Origin: Tigriopus japonicus
Taxonomy: Eukaryota > Arthropoda > Copepoda > Harpacticoida > Harpacticidae
Length of the DNA: 64,000 bases
Direction of reading: 5' to 3'
NCBI GenBank assembly: GCA_010645155.1
Contig: JAAGOF010000064.1
Coordinates: forward strand, 2,118,612-2,182,611
The stretch's first letter is position 1; each line of letters opens with the position of its first letter. Shown piece after piece: positions 1-25,820 of this stretch. A program made the position numbers and the translations under genes. Below the pieces are notes generated by a model. The model was not told the DNA's origin. It did no database searches and worked only from the letters and a program-made list of their open reading frames with translations.

Positions 1-3000
1 AGGTACCTTCCACGCACTAATGTTGATCTCCTTGAAATCGCAACAGATAGGATTGCAAGATGGGACGAGTCTTTCACCAACACAAAATGGTAGGGTTGAG
101 TCGACAAAGAGTGTTGGAAAGATTGAAATAACGCCCGATCGTTTCCATTCCAAGGGCTCAGGAGGATATTCAGGGCTGATCCTCACTAGTAGCAAATAAT
201 TTCAATCAGATAAAAAGTCCTCAATCAAACAGACACACACACATGGCACCAAAAAGGTGGGCCAAGTCACTCGTCCAACAAGCAACTCTAGGTCGTTCGT
301 TTTTGTTGCCGGATGGCATGAAGAGTCCCTTCATCCATGAGTGTGCTCAGTGTCTCGGAGCCACGTCTTCCTGGCTTGCCCGAACACATCAGTGTTGTCC
401 ATCGACTCAGAGAAGAACTTGGTCGGAGGTAAAGTCCACTCTGTCAAGTACATCTATACTCATGTACACGAGCTTAGACAACAGGACGTATGAAGTACGT
501 ACGTACGGACAGCTTGCACAGGGTTGGTGGATGGGTGGGTGGGTGGGTGTGTAAGTGGGTTAGGGCGAGGGCGTATTCGGTGCACTGGTATTATTCTCTA
601 CCCAGTAGTGTGTATGCTTATTTTGGTAGGATACCTTGAAAATCACCCGGTACACTCGAGCTCAAACAGTCACAAACACGACAGACATCATGATCCGAAG
701 AAAATGGAAAAGAAAGAGAGAAGCACTGGACTCAATTCAGAAGAGATCAAGACAATCCGAGACTCATTTTTCGGTGGAATTCCATGGTGAGAACCACGCC
801 AGAGGAGCCGACAGCCAAAGCTTTTGGTATTGTTCAGAGACCGTGAGGTTGAGCCATTCAGATGAGGATTGTTCTACTTCAGAGATCAGAGCTTCTACTA
901 GCGAAGATTGGTCCGCTCTTCGTTTCGAGACTGGGTGTGAGTCATTTACTTAATTTCGGCAATTTTTGCAACCCGATAACTGAGGATCTCTCTCTTGGTT
1001 AGGGATTGATCAAGTCTTATCCACAGCTGATACATCACTTGGATCTAATCAAGATGTTGCTGACGATCATCATATCAGGAATGGCGGTGTAGGTGGAGTG
1101 GATATCAGTCGCCGAGAAAGAACTTGAAGTACGAACGAGTTCTTCTTCAGCGAGAAATGAACTGTCGCTCCAGTTGGTTCTTCTTCATTTCATTCATCTT
1201 CAGAGGGTTGTCAATGACGAGCGAGATGGAAGACGAAGCAGATGATAATAAAGATGATGCCGCCAGCACTTTTCGATCTAGATACGCGAGTTGCAGTCGC
1301 AAGGAATGTACCGAACCTTTGGCTTTTCGATCACTATCAAAGTGACAAATGAAGGGTAGGTCTACAACACAAGATTCGAACACGTTGATGTGAATGAGTG
1401 GCTCTTCACAGTTCAAGACATAAAAAGGTCACTCATCCCCGTTGTTCCCCTTTCGGCCTTCTCATAAAGAAGCCTTGTCTCGAGCGAGCCAGCCGAATTT
1501 GTAGCTCAGTAACTAACTGAACTGGATGGCGTACTAGAATATCTGGGGTGGTGGGCACGTTAGGGGATGAAAAAGCAGTCTCGTCGCTATCTCGTTGTCC
1601 GTCACTCGGTCTCGAATCCTGCCAGTCGGGCTTTCTTTCTACCCCGAGTGGGATATCGCAGCTACCCTGCCGGTCCCGCTGGATCCTCTGTTTCGCTCTC
1701 AGGGATCTGGATGCAGAGAGTGTGAGTGTGGTTGTGACCGGCTTGGATATCGATCCCCAATTTCCTCCCCCTTCCTAGGGTGCTTGCTTGTGTCTCTGTG
1801 TGCCCTCGTTCCGTTTTCCTCCCTCTTCCTCTCTCTGGCGGAACAAAATAAATGCACTTCCCCCAATGGAGAGACAGACACTCGGAGAGACCGTTCTTGT
1901 TCAAGGAGAAGACCCAATTTTAGGACATGCGTCGGTCCTTTATTTCTCGCTTGGGTTCACGATAGCATTGCACCCCTTTGGAATCGTTTCCGAGAGTCTC
2001 TCCAGGACATCCAGGAGAATTTGAGGAGATGGCAACCGAAAAAACAGCGGTGTGGATATTGTTGTTTTGGCATGCAGAGAGAGCACATGTGATGTCGGCG
2101 AGTCTCTGTCTCCTACTGACTCATCCACCCCTCTGGTTTTCTCATCTTTGGTTGTGTATCTTAGTCGAGCTGGGAAGTTGAAGAGGAGTAGTAGTTCATG
2201 GAAAAATGGATGGTACGGTGGTTGTTGGTTTCCTCGCTCTCTATTCCTTCTTAGTCAGCGTCATACTACGACGAAACAGTAGGCCGCGTAGTCGGATCGC
2301 GTTCGTGTTCTTTTTCCTCTGTTTAACTATCCCTAGAATGTGATACCAGTGTATTATTACCAGTTTTGTCGCCTGATTAAATGAAATTGCAATGCTACAT
2401 GTTTCCTCATGAATAAATTAGTATGCCATCATTTGATGTTTTATCATCATTATGCATGTTTATGATTCTGTTATGAATAATGTTGATAAGGCTTTGATGT
2501 TTCAATTAGTTTGCAATGCAGGATTCTTATTATTCCGAAAATCCCTCGCCATGATTCATGCTCATTTACAAAAACATTCATTTATTTCTTTGTCAACATG
2601 AAAATCAAAGAAATACACGCAAGTTGGAGCAAAATAACCCTCAGAACCTCTTAAAGCTCCACAGGTGCCAGAGACCGACGACGTGGATGCTCGACCATGC
2701 ATCCTTGTGTAACTAACTATACTGGCTTGGCGAGTGTATTGAACGGCTGTGTGCACAAACATACATACATACATAACACCACACATTCCTTTGGAGCCCA
2801 GTTTCTTTTTGTGTTTGTGCTATTCTTTTGATAATCAAGATGCATTGTTCCAAGAGCATTCTGACCTCCAGTGAGTCTAGTTCCAAAATTTCCAAGTCAT
2901 TAGTTGCCAAACCTTGAATACATGGGCGTCGCCATGACAATATAACATTTGTTAAAGATCAATCTCCGAAATTTTCCTGGATGAAAATGAGCCAAGATAA

Positions 3001-3319
3001 ATGTATTCTTTCATAGCCCAGTTATGATAAACCTTTTTACGCTTATCATCAGATTGAAGGAGAAGGTAATTTTCCAAATGGCCAGACACAAGAGCAATAC
3101 AATCTGGCTGACTCAAGCGAGGAAATAAGGCTCAGTTTTGTAGGCTGGGAAAAATCCTTACGAGCAGTGTCAAATAAAGGCCAAGAATGGCCTTTGGCAG
3201 CCTTTAGCACTTTTACCACACCTGGTCCCGCTTGGCCCCATGAAATGGGTTCCATTGACTCCGCGGGAAGCCCGGTGATCGACCAATCTTGACGTGTTGT
3301 TATTATTGGACCATTTCAG
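1..3319. other. Upstream region of ferrochelatase, no gene supported
   Basis: I find no coding region that can be tied to a family here. The longest open frames (about 165 codons or less) have low-complexity or unnatural composition. The stretch holds a G-rich quadruplex-like motif near 533-547, an ACAT tetranucleotide run near 2757-2776, and presumably the promoter and leader exon of ferrochelatase. An acceptor-like site (ccatttcag, ending 3319) stands just before the first recognisable ferrochelatase exon and suggests that an unseen upstream exon lies somewhere in this stretch or beyond the left edge. Confidence 0.5.
533..547 (+). other. Perfect four-tract G-quadruplex motif
   Basis: Four GGG runs are separated by single T residues (tracts at 533, 537, 541 and 545). 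This is the short-loop arrangement known to favour very stable parallel quadruplexes. It sits in a wider G-rich stretch of about 520-570. Any function here is inference. Confidence 0.6.
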
Positions 3320-3342
3320 CCTCGTCATCATTTCAATTATTC

Positions 3343-14747
<11,405 letters not shown>

Positions 14748-14828
14748 TGTTGGTGCTGAATCTCACGAGCGCGGTCCATCAACTGTCGTATTTATCGTGC
14801 ACGATGATTAAATTAATGCTCTTAAGAA

Positions 14829-14834
14829 AATAAA
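14829..14834 (+). promoter_or_regulatory. Poly(A) signal of ferrochelatase
   Basis: A canonical AATAAA lies 82 bp past the ferrochelatase stop codon, in an AT-rich context. It is a good candidate for the 3' end signal. Confidence 0.65.
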
Positions 14835-17800
14835 GCGACCTTTTTAACCTCGCAGCTATTGCAGTGTTCGAGCGAGGGTACCATGCATGAACATGAGGGC
14901 CTCATTCTCGGTTTCAACCGCGCAGATTCACTTGGGGATTGCATGCGTGTTCCACGAAAATTCCACAAAGTGCAGGGTGAGAACCTTCTTTCTTATGTGA
15001 ACATCGCACTCATGAAAGGGGGCCCTGGGAACCCTTTAATTCTTCATCAAGAAAGCTATTGGCTAATTGTCATCAAGATAAATGATCTTTTTGCCCTTGT
15101 CCTCCCCCTCTCTCTCCTTAACAAAAACGACTTACACTTTTTCCCTAGACGAAAGTGTAAGTTCGTGTAATGGGTATGGGCTTTCCCCTTGTGTTAACTC
15201 GATGATAAGTTTAGAACCGTCTTCATCCATCATGTGGAAAAGCACAAACTCCAAACTCCATCCATGGGTGCAGTGTTTTTCCTCTTTGGTTGTGATGGGA
15301 CCAAAGACGAACTCGGTTCTTTGACATTGCACCAAAATGAAGAACAAGCGTGTTCGTCCTCGGCTTCAATGGACTGCTATTACCCCCACCACTCTGTTGG
15401 ATGGTTAGAAGACTGGTTGGTTGGTCGGTTGGTTGGTTCTTCGTGGAATTCTAACGAGAGAACCTTGGCTGTGGAGTGTGATACCTAGGTATGTGGGTTC
15501 GAATTGGTGTGTGACAAGGAAGCAAAACCAAGTATTTCTCAATACGGGAGAAACGAATTACAAATATCGAACATACTGGCTCTAAGAGAGCAAACTCTGG
15601 TCCATCAATCGTACCACAGTCTCAATGATCAATACAAGAGAGACAGACCTTTTCAGGTTTACACGCCGTCTTTTATTAAAGCACTAATTTTAAATCATTT
15701 AAGTAAAATGTCCGAACATCCCAAACTCCAGTGAGGTCTTCTAGTGTTTTCCCTTTTGTCCAAGTCCCCTTCTAAGTTCTAAATAGGGTGTGAGTCCATT
15801 GGATTAAAACTCGTTTCCATTCACTTCCCGTTGAAAATTGACCAATTTTGACCGAGCTTTCCTCGCATTTTGCAGGCGTTGACAGTAATTTATTCGCAAT
15901 TAGGTTTTCATTACCTCACGACAGGCTATAAAAATGAACTTCTCCCCTAAAAGGTTTTTTACACGACGAAATGCAGAATAATCCTTCACCTGAATTCAAC
16001 CACCATAGCTGGCACTTTCCCCACCAACTCTTTAGCCTTTTCAACGACCTGGTTGGTTCCAGTTTCGGAGGCCAAGCTTGCCACATCATGAATCATCATC
16101 ATCATAGTAGTAGTAGTCACACATTGACGGTCCTATCATGTTTACACGTGGTGCTGCATCCTTAGCCGTGGTTTTCATGTACCTAGTGATATCCATTAAT
16201 TTCCAACGTCCTATTTTGAGTACAGTTCGTACTGTCAACGTTTACACTGTAGTGGCTAGCCAAACGGGGGCTATGATAAAACACATGCAATCATGGTTTA
16301 TTCAGTGGTAGGTTGTTCATTATGTAGGTATCTGAGAATGAATTGTGGCCTTTGGAAGCTTCAGAGGGAACAAGCGAATGATTGGATGTCTTTCAAGTGA
16401 ACTCCTACGCGTGATTCGGTTTTCACAAGGCGTTTGAGTATGATTCATCTTATAGTGACAGCTATAATTACTGAACCTTTCGCCTCTAGATCTTCATAGG
16501 TAATAATCATGGATTCTTTGCTTGTTCGAATAATGATCTGAAATACTATGATCACTTTAAGGAACAATGAACCCTATTGGCGATTTGAAAGTCAAGTTCA
16601 GCCCTCAGTTCGAGATTGGTTGGACATTTGCCTAAAAGAAAGAATGTATTTCATCAAATGAAAAAAGTGAACAAAGACATGCATGCAACCATTGAAAAAG
16701 ACAGACTTGAGCGACTCATGTGCAAGTTTGTCAGAGATAATGATGGAAGCATTGCTCTTGTTGTCCTTCCTTGTACCAGAGCTTGTACGTATTCTACAAT
16801 TTCTGATGATATGTGCATTCCAACTTTGACCTCTGAAATAAATGGTTGAACTTGAGATCGGTGGGTTTCTTTTCCAATGGAGTTAATGTGAGTATCCCCA
16901 AAGGCGATGAGTTACGGGATTTCCCCGGAGGTTGAAGAGTCTCTGGACCGAGACAAGGCCATCAAGATTGAGTGCGAGAACGAATTGCTCTCGTTCCATT
17001 CTTGCTGATTCAACCGATCATTTTCAGGACATGTTAAAGGTGCCTAAACGGTCAAGAAAGAGGCCACTTTGTTCTTATCTTTCTCGACATCATTAATGGT
17101 GGCCTCCATGCCCAAAGAAATCGAATGTAAGCAACTTGTCTCAATGGGAATTAGACGTAAATTAGTTTGTCACCGAGTGTGTGTCATCTACGTACAGCTT
17201 GAGTCTCTAAAAATATGCTCGAATAAATTCCGAATAAATCGAATCACGAATCGAATCGAATTTCCAAACAAGTTTATAAGTAGAAATAGTCTTCTATAAC
17301 ACTAGAAAATTTGAGCCACATTACTTCTAAATTGAATCGGGATTAGTAAGCTCAGAAATACATTAACAAACCGGAAACATCTGTAATTTTTCATTACCTA
17401 ATGCATCATTATCGAACCTGTGCTTTTCATTTTGGATCAGAATCACCTCATAGTCTCGTGTATTAACTACAATTTCTTCGTTCTTGGCCATGATTTTCGA
17501 GTTCACCCTCACCTTTGAAATGTTTTTCATTTTTTTAATCTTAGCCACTCTCTTTATTGGAGCTAATCTGCTATGAATGTTTGTTGTTCATTAATTGAGT
17601 TTAGGATTAAGTTTAAAGTTAGCCAGTCATTTAAAAACAAGCGCTTGTGAAACAAAGGCTCTCAACTCAATTCTGGAGTTTGCTTCGTTCTGAAGACATA
17701 CAGTATTTTCCTGGCTTCCTTAGGTGATTTAGAACCCCTGCCTTCGAACAAATCAGTGTATCGATTGATCTGCTTTCACAAAACCTTAACAGTGCTCAGA

Positions 17801-19910
17801 CTTCGGAATAAGTTTAATTGGTGGAGAAATGCAATACTTCTCAGGTTGAAATTGAGAGCTGGACATCGAATTGAAATGTGACAACTACCACCAAATAGAG
17901 AAAGATCTATCATTAGTGGCACTTTTCATGCACACACAACATTATTGAATCTTGAATGAGCGCCATTGAAAATAAAGTAGTCATTTTCTAGCCGGTTAGT
18001 TTGCCAAATACACGGTGTGTCCAATGTAAATGTTACAAATATTGGCAACCTCTCGAATTCAACAAGAACAAATGCGGAAATCTTGCCAACGTTGGTGATT
18101 TGCCACGTCAGGGGCCCTTCAGCCAGAATGTCAAAAAGCCAACTTGCAAGATAAATTGTCATGCAACTGGAGAGATACGCTGCAAAAATCAGCAGTGTTA
18201 AAGGTTCGTGTGAATTAATGAGTGCCCCCTTGGACCGTCAGCACAAGTTTTCAGAAACTTTCATCATCCCTCCCAAAGGTAGTTTGAGGACTCACAGCGA
18301 AAGCCAGGGTGTCATGTTGGAAAAAATGGATGCAGAGAATACAATGCAGGGGATCCTCGTTGGCTCTCCCAAACGAGCGAACATTGTGAGAATATGAGAA
18401 ATAAAACAAATCGGTCGAATGCACTCAAAATGAGGGGCCCATGGCTCATTGGTCGCCACTTTTGGTCAGGACTAGGAGGCATGGAGTTAGATTCTACCCA
18501 AGGGAAATAGGTCGAGAAATAAAACTCTCGAGTTTCGACCTCTCCCGTGTCCAATAGAGCTCCTTCTTTGACAACACCATCGCAAACATCTACAGAGCAA
18601 GAATGTAAAACTTGAGACTTCTCGCATCTGTTTTCCTTGCATCTTCCGTTACAGGATATTTTAGCTGCATTGCATGACGTCCCACGTCCTTGGTTGTTCC
18701 ACAAGAGGCATGGAACCGATTCTAGAAATTCCAATACCGAGTCAAAGAACAAAACGGAAAGAGCTCCCGCCATCATGAAATGCCGTCAAACCTCATTTGG
18801 CATGGAAAATGGAAAACCTCGTTGGGGAAGTGTCGTCTTTGCTTTGCTCTGGAATGAACTGGTTTGAACCTCAAAACCCGATTCAATTCAAATTGTCTCA
18901 ATTGGTAAATGAACCGTGAAATGCTGAGAGGCTCGAATTTGTGGTGTTTGTAGATGCATGAGATAAGCAGCCCTTGGAAAGTTTGTTTGCCGTTTTGAAA
19001 TTTTGCACAAAAGCGTAAACAGATTGAACCAATGTTTTGCAACTAAATTTGATGGACGGAAAGTATCCAATGCGATCGGTTGACTACCAAAATTGAAAAT
19101 CACCGTTGTAGAGCATGAATGAGTGATGGGATCGAATTTTCTCGGTCTCGTAATAGCTCAAGCTCGACTGGAAACTGGTTCATCAAAGCTTTGAAAAGCT
19201 AGAAATTCATGAAAATACAATCTGAACCCCTCTAAAATATTCTCGAACTTGACCTTTCACTTTCATAACCTCGTCAAATGAGGACAAAGAATGGCTTGAC
19301 AGTTGTAAAACTCGACCCGAACTCGATCCCGGACACTGAATGCCTCTACTAGACCCTATTTTGGAGGTGGTCTATTTTCAGAAAAAAATAGATCAACCAA
19401 TTCGTTCTTCTCCAAATGAGCCAGTGTGAAATCTGCATTTGTTGGGATTAGGTATTCATCGAATCAGGGATTGAGGGACTACATGCCATTCAGGGACCAA
19501 AAGTGTGTCACTCCCTGAGAGTCACTGAGGATGTCACCTCCATCCTGTTGGGGACAATTAATGAAGAGTATTTTGAATGAGCTTGAACATCAGATAAGAA
19601 CCAAGGACATTTATCTTGGACGGAAAACGACGACTTCTTCTCCTTCTTCTGCTAGAGCTCACCTTGAAACTAGTCCAGAAACTCTGCACTAACTCCTAGT
19701 TCGTTAAGAACCCTGTGGTTTACTTCAAGTGAAACCATCCACGTGTTATCTTTTAAGGTCTCGTTTTTCAGCTATTGGAAATTGTCCTTGTACTCATTCT
19801 TGCGTTAAAGCGCTTTCGAGACATTGAAAAGCCGTTGACCGAGTCTTTCTCTCTCGCCAAAGGCTGTCGTAACATCCTTTTTTGGTCTGACGCACTTATA
19901 GTGGTAGTAC

Positions 19911-19970
19911 TCGTTCGTTCGTACGTACGTACGTACATTCGTTCGTTCTTCGTTCGTTCCTTTTTCGTTC
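19911..19970. repeat. (TTCG)n/(TACG)n microsatellite
   Basis: This imperfect tetranucleotide array mixes ttcg and tacg units and is partly self-complementary. Confidence 0.8.
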
Positions 19971-22900
19971 CTCGGTCCGTGTTTTGCCTTCACTGAGCGC
20001 CTTCACTTAAAGGCTGCGTTCGTTGGCGAAGGCTGGCAAGAAGGTTCGAGCAGGCAACTAAAGGTGGAGACAAGGGCAAAACCTGTCTTTGTCCAACCAA
20101 GGAAGAAGGCATATAGCTCAATTCGCCAAAGAAGAAGAAGACGACAACGACGATTCGAGAGATCTACAGTTTCATCTATTCTTCCTGACGTGAAAGGCCT
20201 GATATCCTCAAGTTGGACAAGTTTGGAATTTATGGCTTGACCAGTAGTTACTCCCAGGTGTTACAAAGTGGCTTCCCTCCATCACATAGACGTTAAGGTA
20301 AGAACAGGTAACCTTTTAGTGTCAGCTTTGGAGGTGCAAAACTCAATTCAACCGAGAGAAGGTCGCTCGTGATTCAACGGTTCTTAAATGGCCACAACAG
20401 TTTGCAGCTCTTAAAAACAAAGCGTTTGCAGATTTTGATCGACATTTTCTATCAATATAAGACTATATATAATCTTGAATTCAGTCTAATATTTTGTTGA
20501 TGGGAGTTATAAGTGGGCTTGCCAAGTTATGCATATGAAAACCTGCGTGAGAAACAATTTTCCAAGTTTCGGGGGGGCTCTCAAAGGATCTGGGCTTGTC
20601 CATAATACTTTGCATTTCCTCGCCTCACTGAGGGCTTTTTTGAGGATTCCAATTGTACCATGGACACTCTCACGGTCGTTTTGACCGAGAGGGAACATAA
20701 AAGGGCTTTGGTTCCACAAGCCCTTATGTTGATCCAGGTAGGAAGGGTGATGCGAAAAATGGAAAAGAAACCGGAGGAAAAAGCCAGACACCCACAATAT
20801 GGGCAGAAAACTTTGGCTTGGCCTCCAATTCAAATTACTGCGGGGGTTTTCGAGCTAAGCCATTTGGGAGTGAAGAACTCTTCTCAAAAGCCCCTTATTT
20901 GGAGATTGTTTGGGAGTTGTCTAGTTCTCGTCGCTTGATCCATCAGAGCATGGCATTCCAGAGGGTGATAATGTCCTTCAGATTACTTTGAGAACTAAGG
21001 AAGTTCCTGAGGTGGATCTCTCTCTCTCGACTAAGTCTTTTCAAAGGCGAGCTCGATTCCCCTTGACTCGTCTTTATATTTGCAAAGAGACTATAAAACG
21101 GCGCCCCCAGGAATATTATTGCTTGATCGGGGATTTGGAAAGCTCGGCTTGCATTGTCAAATGGCCTTTTCTGTTTGAAATGGAATGTGTTGTGCAATGG
21201 GATCTCATCAATATTCAAATCTTATGGTGATACTCGAAAAGCATCCCGATCCTCTCTTCTCCGTTCCAATCTTCTTTCTTTTTCCCCTTCGAGAACAATT
21301 TGGATAAAGAGGTCATTCCAGGTTTCTCTTCTCGATGGTCGTAAAGGTTGCAACCAAACTCGCCAGACCGTGGGACACTTTTAATTTAGAAAAGCAGATA
21401 AATGCTCGCCCAGAGCAGATGTCATGGTGTTGTTGTTTAAACAGTCGCTTGGCTTTGCTCCAGCTTTTAATCGCCGTTGTTAAACGCATCTGGCTATATT
21501 GTTTTGCTTTTTTCGCCAACTAGCCTAGGGTGCAAATTGCCTTTAGGGGACCATTTCCAAGTCTGTAATGAAGAAATTTCTTTATCTTCTCCCTTCCACT
21601 CAGACTAGTCACGTAGAAGAGCATTCTAGTTGGTATTTACTATGACGGTATAAATGTAGAGAAGCGACGACTCTTCGCAGAGTTCGTAAAGACCAAAAAG
21701 AATGGTTGTCCGACTCGTAGCTACATACACACACGGAAGAAAAATGACCGTGGAGTGTAAATGCGAGGGACAAGATTAAAAGTTTCCCAACAAAGTTGTT
21801 GAGCCTTTGAAGTGGGCTGAAAATCCAACGCGACCAGAGGAAATGGTCGCCTGCCTTTTGCTCGAGGAGCGGGAGAAATTTTTTTCTCAATTGGCCCATT
21901 CGAGAGCCCAGAAACTGTTCCACGAGAATGCATCTCTTAATGAGCCGTGACAATTGCTTGATATCAATTAGCTTTTCGCCCGATCCCGAGAGAAATGCTC
22001 CCAATTTAAATACGAATTATGAGAATGGCCCTCTAAAACCGTCCTTTCAGGACTACTTTAACCCGCTTCCCTGACCAAGTTTTCACGATTACCTGTTCCA
22101 TCTTTTTGTTATGCCCGCTTCTCTTGGTTCAGGAATTAAGAATGACTCGTGGAAACTTTTCCGGTCTTTTGAGGCAACTTGTGTGCATGTGTGTTTCAGG
22201 AAACAAAGCTGAGTGGCCTATGATCTGTCCTGGTTGAATAGATGTTAAGAAAGCTCGCTTTTTCTTGTCTCATTCTCTCCTAACGTTCACATTCCAGGAT
22301 CTTGGGCTTCGAGTCAGGAATAACCTGAAGCATAACTTTCACATCCATGATGCCACCTTAAATTTTAGTCCAATCTTCCTTTTCCCTTGAAAAAAGATCC
22401 CTTTGAAGAAAAGGAGTTTGAACTTTTCCCTTTGGTGTCGCCCAAATTAAGGAGCGTATTGGACAAGATGGACAACAAAACTTTTCGTTTCCTCCTTTTG
22501 GAGAGACCAATCAAAGTTTTCATGTCCTCTAGTTTAAGTATGCTCTTTTGAGATTTGTATTTTTCTAGGATGTACCAATCGAGCATTGAACTTGAACTGG
22601 AATGTAAATGAATTCGAAAATGCAAACCGAGACTTCCTAAATGGATGGTTTCCAGAGTTTTTTTCCCGTTGCTTGAGAAAAACATGTCTCGATTGAACTC
22701 AATCAATTTTCAATGCATAATTATCTGTGACCAAAATGGGTCCTGATTAATCATGCTTTTAGCTTTTTTTCGGGTCCAATCGACTTTTAATGGCTTCAGA
22801 ACTGATCACTTCCTCACCACGATTCCTGATTGTGCACGATTGATACCACGAGAAAATAGTACTCGTTTATATCCAATACATTGATAAATGGGCCGCCATT

Positions 22901-25790
22901 TCAAGTTGAAAGTGATTCTGGTCGTTGGTAGAATCGATTTGTAGTTTACAGCCTTAAAAGGCTATTGATTCCAAGATAGCACAGACAAGATGTGGCCAGA
23001 AAGTGCTCATTTTGACCATGGTTGAAAAGAGGATGCGAACCCGTTTTCCCCTGAAGGTTCTTTAGAACTCGAACAAACTTGCCAATCATGGTTTGTGGAC
23101 CTCTTTGTGTGTGTGTTTCTGTGCACTTTGTCTAAGGACTATCACCATCGGGAACAGGCAAGCATCGAAAACTAAACTGAAAAGCAACTCTGAGTTGAAT
23201 CTTTGAAAAGTTTCTTCTCTTTCTCTTCTCGTTGGAAATGAATGCTACCGGAAATCAGAGACAGTCTGTCGGCAAACAAAGTTTGATCCTCTTTTCTCTC
23301 ACACCGAGATCTCTCCAAAGGCATCAATTCCACCCGAAAAAAAGTATTGCCGCTGTTTCCTCGACGAGTTCAAAACTGGTTGAATTTCCTCATTGACAAT
23401 TCCATTTCCTTCATGTCTTTGGCTCACCTTGTCTGGATCTGAATCCTTCATGGAACACCAACATAAGTCATGTAAACCTTGGATCTGGAACTGAGATGAG
23501 TTTTTTCCGAGTTAAACCAAAATAAGATGGTTTATATCCCATTCCTTGGGATCCTTGTTCAAGGCAGTGTGATATGTGATGGCCACTCTATGGCGTGTTA
23601 ATGCCGTCAAATGACCCATAAAAATTATCTTTCCCCCCTTCTTGTCTCCAGACAGGACAAGCCCGTAAAGTACACTATTATGAGCTTTGGATGGGCAAGT
23701 TTCGGTGAAACACTCTTGGTTGGTGAAGAGCCTTCCTAACTGATGTTCCATTGGCCCAAAGATCTCGAATTCTATTGTTCACCCTGACAGGGGGTTGAGT
23801 ATCTTTATATCTTCTTGACGATCATTTTCTTCCATTCTTGAATGCCCCATTTTTCTTTCCTTCCATCGTACATTGTGATGTTGAACGTAAAGGAACCAAG
23901 TTATCAGAGGTCGGTTTAGTAGTTATCCCTGTAAAGGTTTTATTCACGAGGGCTCATTGAAGATGCAATCCAATACCACAATTATTTGACATTGATTGAA
24001 TAACAAATGGATTAGTAAGGGGGATCGAGAGCTTCAAAATCAGGCACGATTCCTCTCTCGTTCTACCAGAACGTACATTTCCAACTTATCAAGCAATCAC
24101 CGATTATTGCTTGACGTGATATTTATTCGTGAAAACTTGAAAACACCAATAGAAGGGCACAGATGCCTAAGATTGCAACGATTTAATATTGCTCAAATTG
24201 AATTAACTATTCGATGGCTTCTAAGACTTTTTGAAAATTTTCCAGTTGTCCTAAAATATTTTTGATAAAGTTCTAGAAACTTTATCGTGATGCTCACAAG
24301 GAGTATTGCTGTCGTCTTGGGCAGTCAGCTTAAAAAACCTGGAGTTAACGTGGCTGAAATTAAGACTCTACCATTCATAAACAAGAAAGAAATCAGAAAA
24401 TGGCTACCTTGTCATAAAAGTGCGAATTGTACAGGAAGCATGAGAGGGGCAAGAACCAGCTTGAATCCTTTGAATAGCTAAAACAAACATCTATTTTCTT
24501 ATGCAAATTTCGTTGACCACAAACGTGTGGACGAAGTCAATCTCTTAAATCAATAACTTTTCCCCAAACATCTTGCAAGAAACGTTGCTACGGGTAAAAT
24601 CCTGATCCAGTAATCAACTTAAAAGCAATATATGATTTCTCAATCGTGATAGGATCACAGTACACTTCTCAATTGATACTTTCAAAGTGGATGAAAATGA
24701 AGCCAGAAAAAGGAGCAGAAATCACTTACAAAACAGCCACTCTCTCACATCAGTTCTAACAACGTACATCTTGGGATGTTGAATACGTAAAGCTGACTTG
24801 GATAGAAATAATCTATTGTTATATTACAAAGTGACAGATGTACTCGAAGTACGTACATGGGCGATGTTCCTTGGTACGGGTCCAAATGTCACGAATTAAT
24901 CCCTGATCTTGGCATGAAGGCGTTGCTCTAGTTCCTTCAGAAATGAACACAATATGACATTTCGGTTGGCTTTGAGGGCATGATATTCTTGTAGGGAATA
25001 ACAACAAGAAAGGGTGGGGAACAAGAGGAAAATGCAAGAGACATGCATATTTATCGTACATTGATCGATTTTCTGGCAAACGAACAGATTTCGTCACCAA
25101 GTTCTCGACCTTGATGCCACAAAAGTATGGAATCAAGTGGACACTTCAGATCCTCTCAACAGTTTTGGTCCCATCTAAAAGTATTGATATTTTTTTTCCC
25201 GTAAGCAAAGAAAGGCCAGTTTTCCTTCTTCTTTTTATTGCATAGCGATAAGATCAAATTGTTATCCCGCCAAATTTATGAGATTGTTTCACGAAGATAC
25301 AGAAAGTAGATCGCAAGATCTAGTAGAAAGATCTTTTCATTTCAAAACATCTTCAATGTGTATTTCCACTCTCGAAAATGAAAACCACCCCTTGGGTCTG
25401 AAATTTGCTGATTTGAAGGCTCTTCTCAAAACCCTTATCTTTCCACGTATAAGGTATACTTTGTGCCTTTTTTGTGGAACTCCCGCTTTCAGTATACTAG
25501 TACTACATATGGTCTATTCAGAATCTCTTGTCGGCGATGATTTAGCATGACACTTTGCCCGCTAGCCAGAAAATAAACTACTTTTTTCTTGGCCTGCAAA
25601 ATGTGTAAGGGAGAAGGCCTTTTCAAATTGCCAAAGTGAATGCAAGACTCCCTTTTTCCAATTAGGCTATGAGACGAGTTGTCCAGTCGCCTTTGTTCCA
25701 GACTTGATTCCCATATTCAAAGGAGACCACAAGAAACGCAGAGAAGAGTGAGTCACTCTTTGAATTTTCAAAGCCAAAGAAGTCCGCAAC

Positions 25791-25820
25791 AAAGAGAGAG
25801 AGAGAGAAAGAAAGAAAGAA
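25791..25820. repeat. GA-rich microsatellite
   Basis: A run of ga units is followed by gaaa units. Confidence 0.75.

Noticed and set aside
1..93. Open frame from the window edge ending in a stop at 93, possibly the last exon of a gene to the left
   Set aside because: At about 30 codons without a recognisable motif or acceptor it cannot be supported.
22365..22706. Minus-strand 113-codon ORF, Lys/Ser-rich
   Set aside because: AT-rich low-complexity composition, with no motif or partner exon.
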